A stretch of 27,945 nucleotides of DNA from a virus, in IMG/VR virus record IMGVR_UViG_3300009420_003508, positions 1 through 27,945 of that record. One strand, given 5' to 3'. This document shows positions 26,260 to 27,945 of this stretch, one piece after another. The position numbers and the translations under genes were made by a program. Each line of letters starts with the position of its first letter. Within the stretch, counting starts at the first letter, position 1. The notes beneath the pieces were generated by a model. That model worked only from the letters and a program-made list of their open reading frames with translations, was not told where the DNA came from and searched no databases.

Positions 26260-27026
26260 TGACCACGCTGAATCAAACACAAGATCAAGAGACATACTTC
26301 ATGGGTTGGTATGGTGCATGCACAGAGGATTGCTCACCATTGGATCTGACGATGTCGTTCGTGCGAGACAAAATTTACAAGGTGTATCAGATCAGATCAA
26401 ACTCAGGCGGTTACCTAGTCTTTGATGCATCCTTCCCCGCAGCTTATGACACATCATTACAGAATTTCACGACCTTAGATTGTGGTCATGCGTATATAAT
26501 AGTGTTGAAACCAGGCACTGGTTCATTGGACCTGCCTCAATTCATTGGTACAACTATTGCATCAGCTGATGCCGGTCGAGTTGTTGATGATTGTGAGTTC
26601 AACGTGACACCCACTCCCACCACAACTCCTGCTCCTCCACCGACACCAACTCCAACACCCACAACTCCACAACCTTCTCCCACACCCACTCCCACACGAT
26701 CAGAAGATCCTGGTGTGCCTCCTAGTTCTGCATGTGATGGTTATCCATACTCATTCATCATGAAAGGATCTGAGGTAGTGGATCAACAGATAAGCTTCAC
26801 GATGTTCAAAGAGAACACAAGAATATGTCATTGGGGAGCCACTGGTGGCATGCCAACCATGAACCTTGTCCGCATCGCTGGAACAGTTGTGCCTGTGGGC
26901 AAGATAATTATTAATGGGATGATCAACAACAAATCGATTAAATATATCACACCTACAGGTGAAGTATACAGAGGTACATTCACCTTCACCGGTACGTGGA
27001 TAGACGTAGTATTAACAGATGGCTAA
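26259..27026 (+). CDS. GWYGxC-domain protein with Thr-Pro linker and shared C-terminal domain
   Basis: The start is ATG 26259, overlapping the adhesin stop (TAATG); the in-frame ATG at 26199 is inside the adhesin gene. The 255-residue protein has an N-terminal domain (1-120) with [18 protein letters not shown], then [22 protein letters not shown] Thr-Pro linker follows (about 119-152), then a C-terminal domain (about 160-255) starting ACDGYPYSF and including [14 protein letters not shown]. The N-terminal domain is paralogous to that of the next gene ([31 protein letters not shown]). The C-terminal domain resembles the end of the preceding adhesin ([14 protein letters not shown]). Probably an exchangeable tail-tip or receptor-binding module; the family is not recognised. 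Confidence 0.78.
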   Translation: MTTLNQTQDQETYFMGWYGACTEDCSPLDLTMSFVRDKIYKVYQIRSNSGGYLVFDASFPAAYDTSLQNFTTLDCGHAYIIVLKPGTGSLDLPQFIGTTIASADAGRVVDDCEFNVTPTPTTTPAPPPTPTPTPTTPQPSPTPTPTRSEDPGVPPSSACDGYPYSFIMKGSEVVDQQISFTMFKENTRICHWGATGGMPTMNLVRIAGTVVPVGKIIINGMINNKSIKYITPTGEVYRGTFTFTGTWIDVVLTDG

Positions 27027-27945
27027 TTTAACACAAGAATACAACCTAGGCTGGTATGGTCAGTGCTCAGACACACCTTGCCAACCATTCACCCTGGGCA
27101 CACCCGAATCTGTGTCTAATATTCACTCAGTATTCGAAGCAAACAACACAGGTTCAGCATATGCAGGTTGGTCCAGTTCAAACATAATACCTGGTGTAGG
27201 AGATTTCAATGACCCGCAATTAGGAGGTCAATTCACCCAATTGCAATGCGGTAAGACATATGTGATAAGACTCAAACCTGGTGGGTCTATAGACATACCA
27301 GACTTTGCTCCAACAGACTTAGACTCACCATCTGTATTGTTATTAACTGATATATGTCCCAGTGATGTAGAGTTGATCACACCCACTCCCACCACCACTT
27401 CGACCACCACTTTAGATGCAACACCCACTCCAACACCTACAATATCACCATCCAACACTCCTCTGACGGATCCTGACGATGAACCCCTACCCAGCAACAC
27501 ACCCACCCCGACTCCGACCCAAACTCAGACACCGACTCCAACCAACACAAACACTCCCACTCCACCTCCAACAGCCACACCTGGCTTGACACCGACAGCC
27601 ACACCCACACCGACAACCACACCGACAAACACAGCGACGTCAACATCCACTCCAACGCCGACAAAATCATCACTCCCACCATGGGTGACACCATCATCAA
27701 CTCCAGTTACATATGATTTCCCGGATTGGCCTTGGCCATGGCCACCATGGGTGACATCAACACCCACTCCGACTCCAACAGCAACACCAGGAGCCACTGC
27801 AACACCCACTCCGACTCCAACAGCCACACCAGGAGCCACACCAACTGCCACTCCGACACAAACTTTGACCAGCACCCCACGACCAACTCAATGGGAATAC
27901 AACCCTCCTGAATTTCCTGACTGGCCATGGCCATGGCCACCATGG
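27019..27945 (+). CDS. GWYGxC-domain protein with long Thr-Pro and Trp-Pro linker, 3' partial
   Basis: ATG 27019 overlaps the preceding stop by 8 bases, and the frame stays open to the window end (309 codons seen). The first 115 residues are a domain paralogous to the N-terminus of the preceding protein: NLGWYGQC near 9-16, then [20 protein letters not shown]. From about residue 120 the protein is almost wholly Thr-Pro repeat, punctuated by two copies of DWPWPWPPW (residues 236-244 and 301-309), 65 residues apart. A further C-terminal domain, as in its neighbour, is expected beyond the window. A tail-tip adhesin with a stiff glycosylation-like stalk is the inferred role. Cys and Trp placement suggests an extracellular-facing structural protein. 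Confidence 0.8.
   Translation, partial: MANLTQEYNLGWYGQCSDTPCQPFTLGTPESVSNIHSVFEANNTGSAYAGWSSSNIIPGVGDFNDPQLGGQFTQLQCGKTYVIRLKPGGSIDIPDFAPTDLDSPSVLLLTDICPSDVELITPTPTTTSTTTLDATPTPTPTISPSNTPLTDPDDEPLPSNTPTPTPTQTQTPTPTNTNTPTPPPTATPGLTPTATPTPTTTPTNTATSTSTPTPTKSSLPPWVTPSSTPVTYDFPDWPWPWPPWVTSTPTPTPTATPGATATPTPTPTATPGATPTATPTQTLTSTPRPTQWEYNPPEFPDWPWPWPPW
27724..27945 (+). repeat. Repeated DWPWPWPPW module
   Basis: Two 27-base copies (27724-27750 and 27919-27945) differ at two bases, both silent, and encode DWPWPWPPW. They lie 195 bases apart, in frame. Internally each contains overlapping GGCCATGG palindromes. The window ends exactly at the last base of the second copy. Confidence 0.9.
27760..27837 (+). 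repeat. 42-base-period direct repeat in Thr-Pro linker
   Basis: Two 36-base copies at 27760-27795 and 27802-27837 differ at one base and encode [12 protein letters not shown]. The spacing keeps the reading frame, so unit gain or loss would change linker length without a frameshift. Confidence 0.9.

Noticed and set aside
25575-27943. Long minus-strand frames through the Thr-Pro regions (Val/Gly-rich)
   Set aside because: They are shadows of ACN-CCN repeats read backwards, with no start signal and low-complexity products.
25484-27945. CRISPR array or diversity-generating retroelement
   Set aside because: Repeats are coding, in frame and contiguous without unique spacers; there is no reverse transcriptase or template/variable pair showing adenine-specific changes in the window.

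Overview
This window looks like one contig from a tailed phage (or close prophage relative) of the T4-like myovirus type, of the kind common in marine samples. The evidence is the baseplate gene set: a tail-tube-cap protein (gp48-like), gp53, gp25 and gp6, a gp7-like wedge protein, very large fibre-like virion proteins, a gp44/RFC-type clamp loader, a dUTPase and a probable small terminase. TAAATA late-promoter-like boxes support this. The DNA is clearly AT-rich by eye, with many AGA and ATA codons. Most start codons have weak Shine-Dalgarno signals. The host cannot be named from the sequence.

Layout. (1) 1-8264, plus strand: two large low-complexity structural proteins in tape-measure position, the tail tube cap in two overlapping frames, gp53, a gpD/gp27-like hub candidate and an acidic unknown protein, mostly linked by ATGA or TAATG overlaps. 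(2) 8249-8749, minus strand: small-terminase-like gene. (3) 8805-10395, plus strand: an apparent early island of a 49-residue ORF, dUTPase and clamp loader behind a good sigma70-type promoter. (4) 10388-10951, minus strand: unknown conserved-looking gene. (5) 11012-21040, plus strand: gp25, gp6, a giant PKD/beta-propeller gp7-like protein and a large virion protein split into three open frames. (6) 21070-27945, plus strand: a coiled-coil protein, a 1552-residue LamG-type adhesin with a Thr-Pro linker, and two tandem proteins sharing an N-terminal GWYGxC domain plus Thr-Pro linkers. The last runs off the window. No stretch above about 100 bases lacks a gene, and I saw no tRNA, CRISPR array or insertion sequence.

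The most striking feature is that four otherwise well-conserved genes are interrupted. The clamp loader has an in-frame TAG before its conserved C-terminus. gp6 needs a +1 shift at a TGAC stop to reach its C-terminal domain. The large virion protein at 17107-21040 needs a +1 shift and then has an in-frame TGA. The tail tube cap appears to need a -1 shift. Downstream pieces keep intact frames and several lack a plausible start codon. Recoding, gene decay and assembly error are all possible; reads and relatives would decide. A second pattern is a TAAATA-like box exactly 5 nt before the ATG of five genes that begin after a gap, which would give leaderless or almost leaderless messages.
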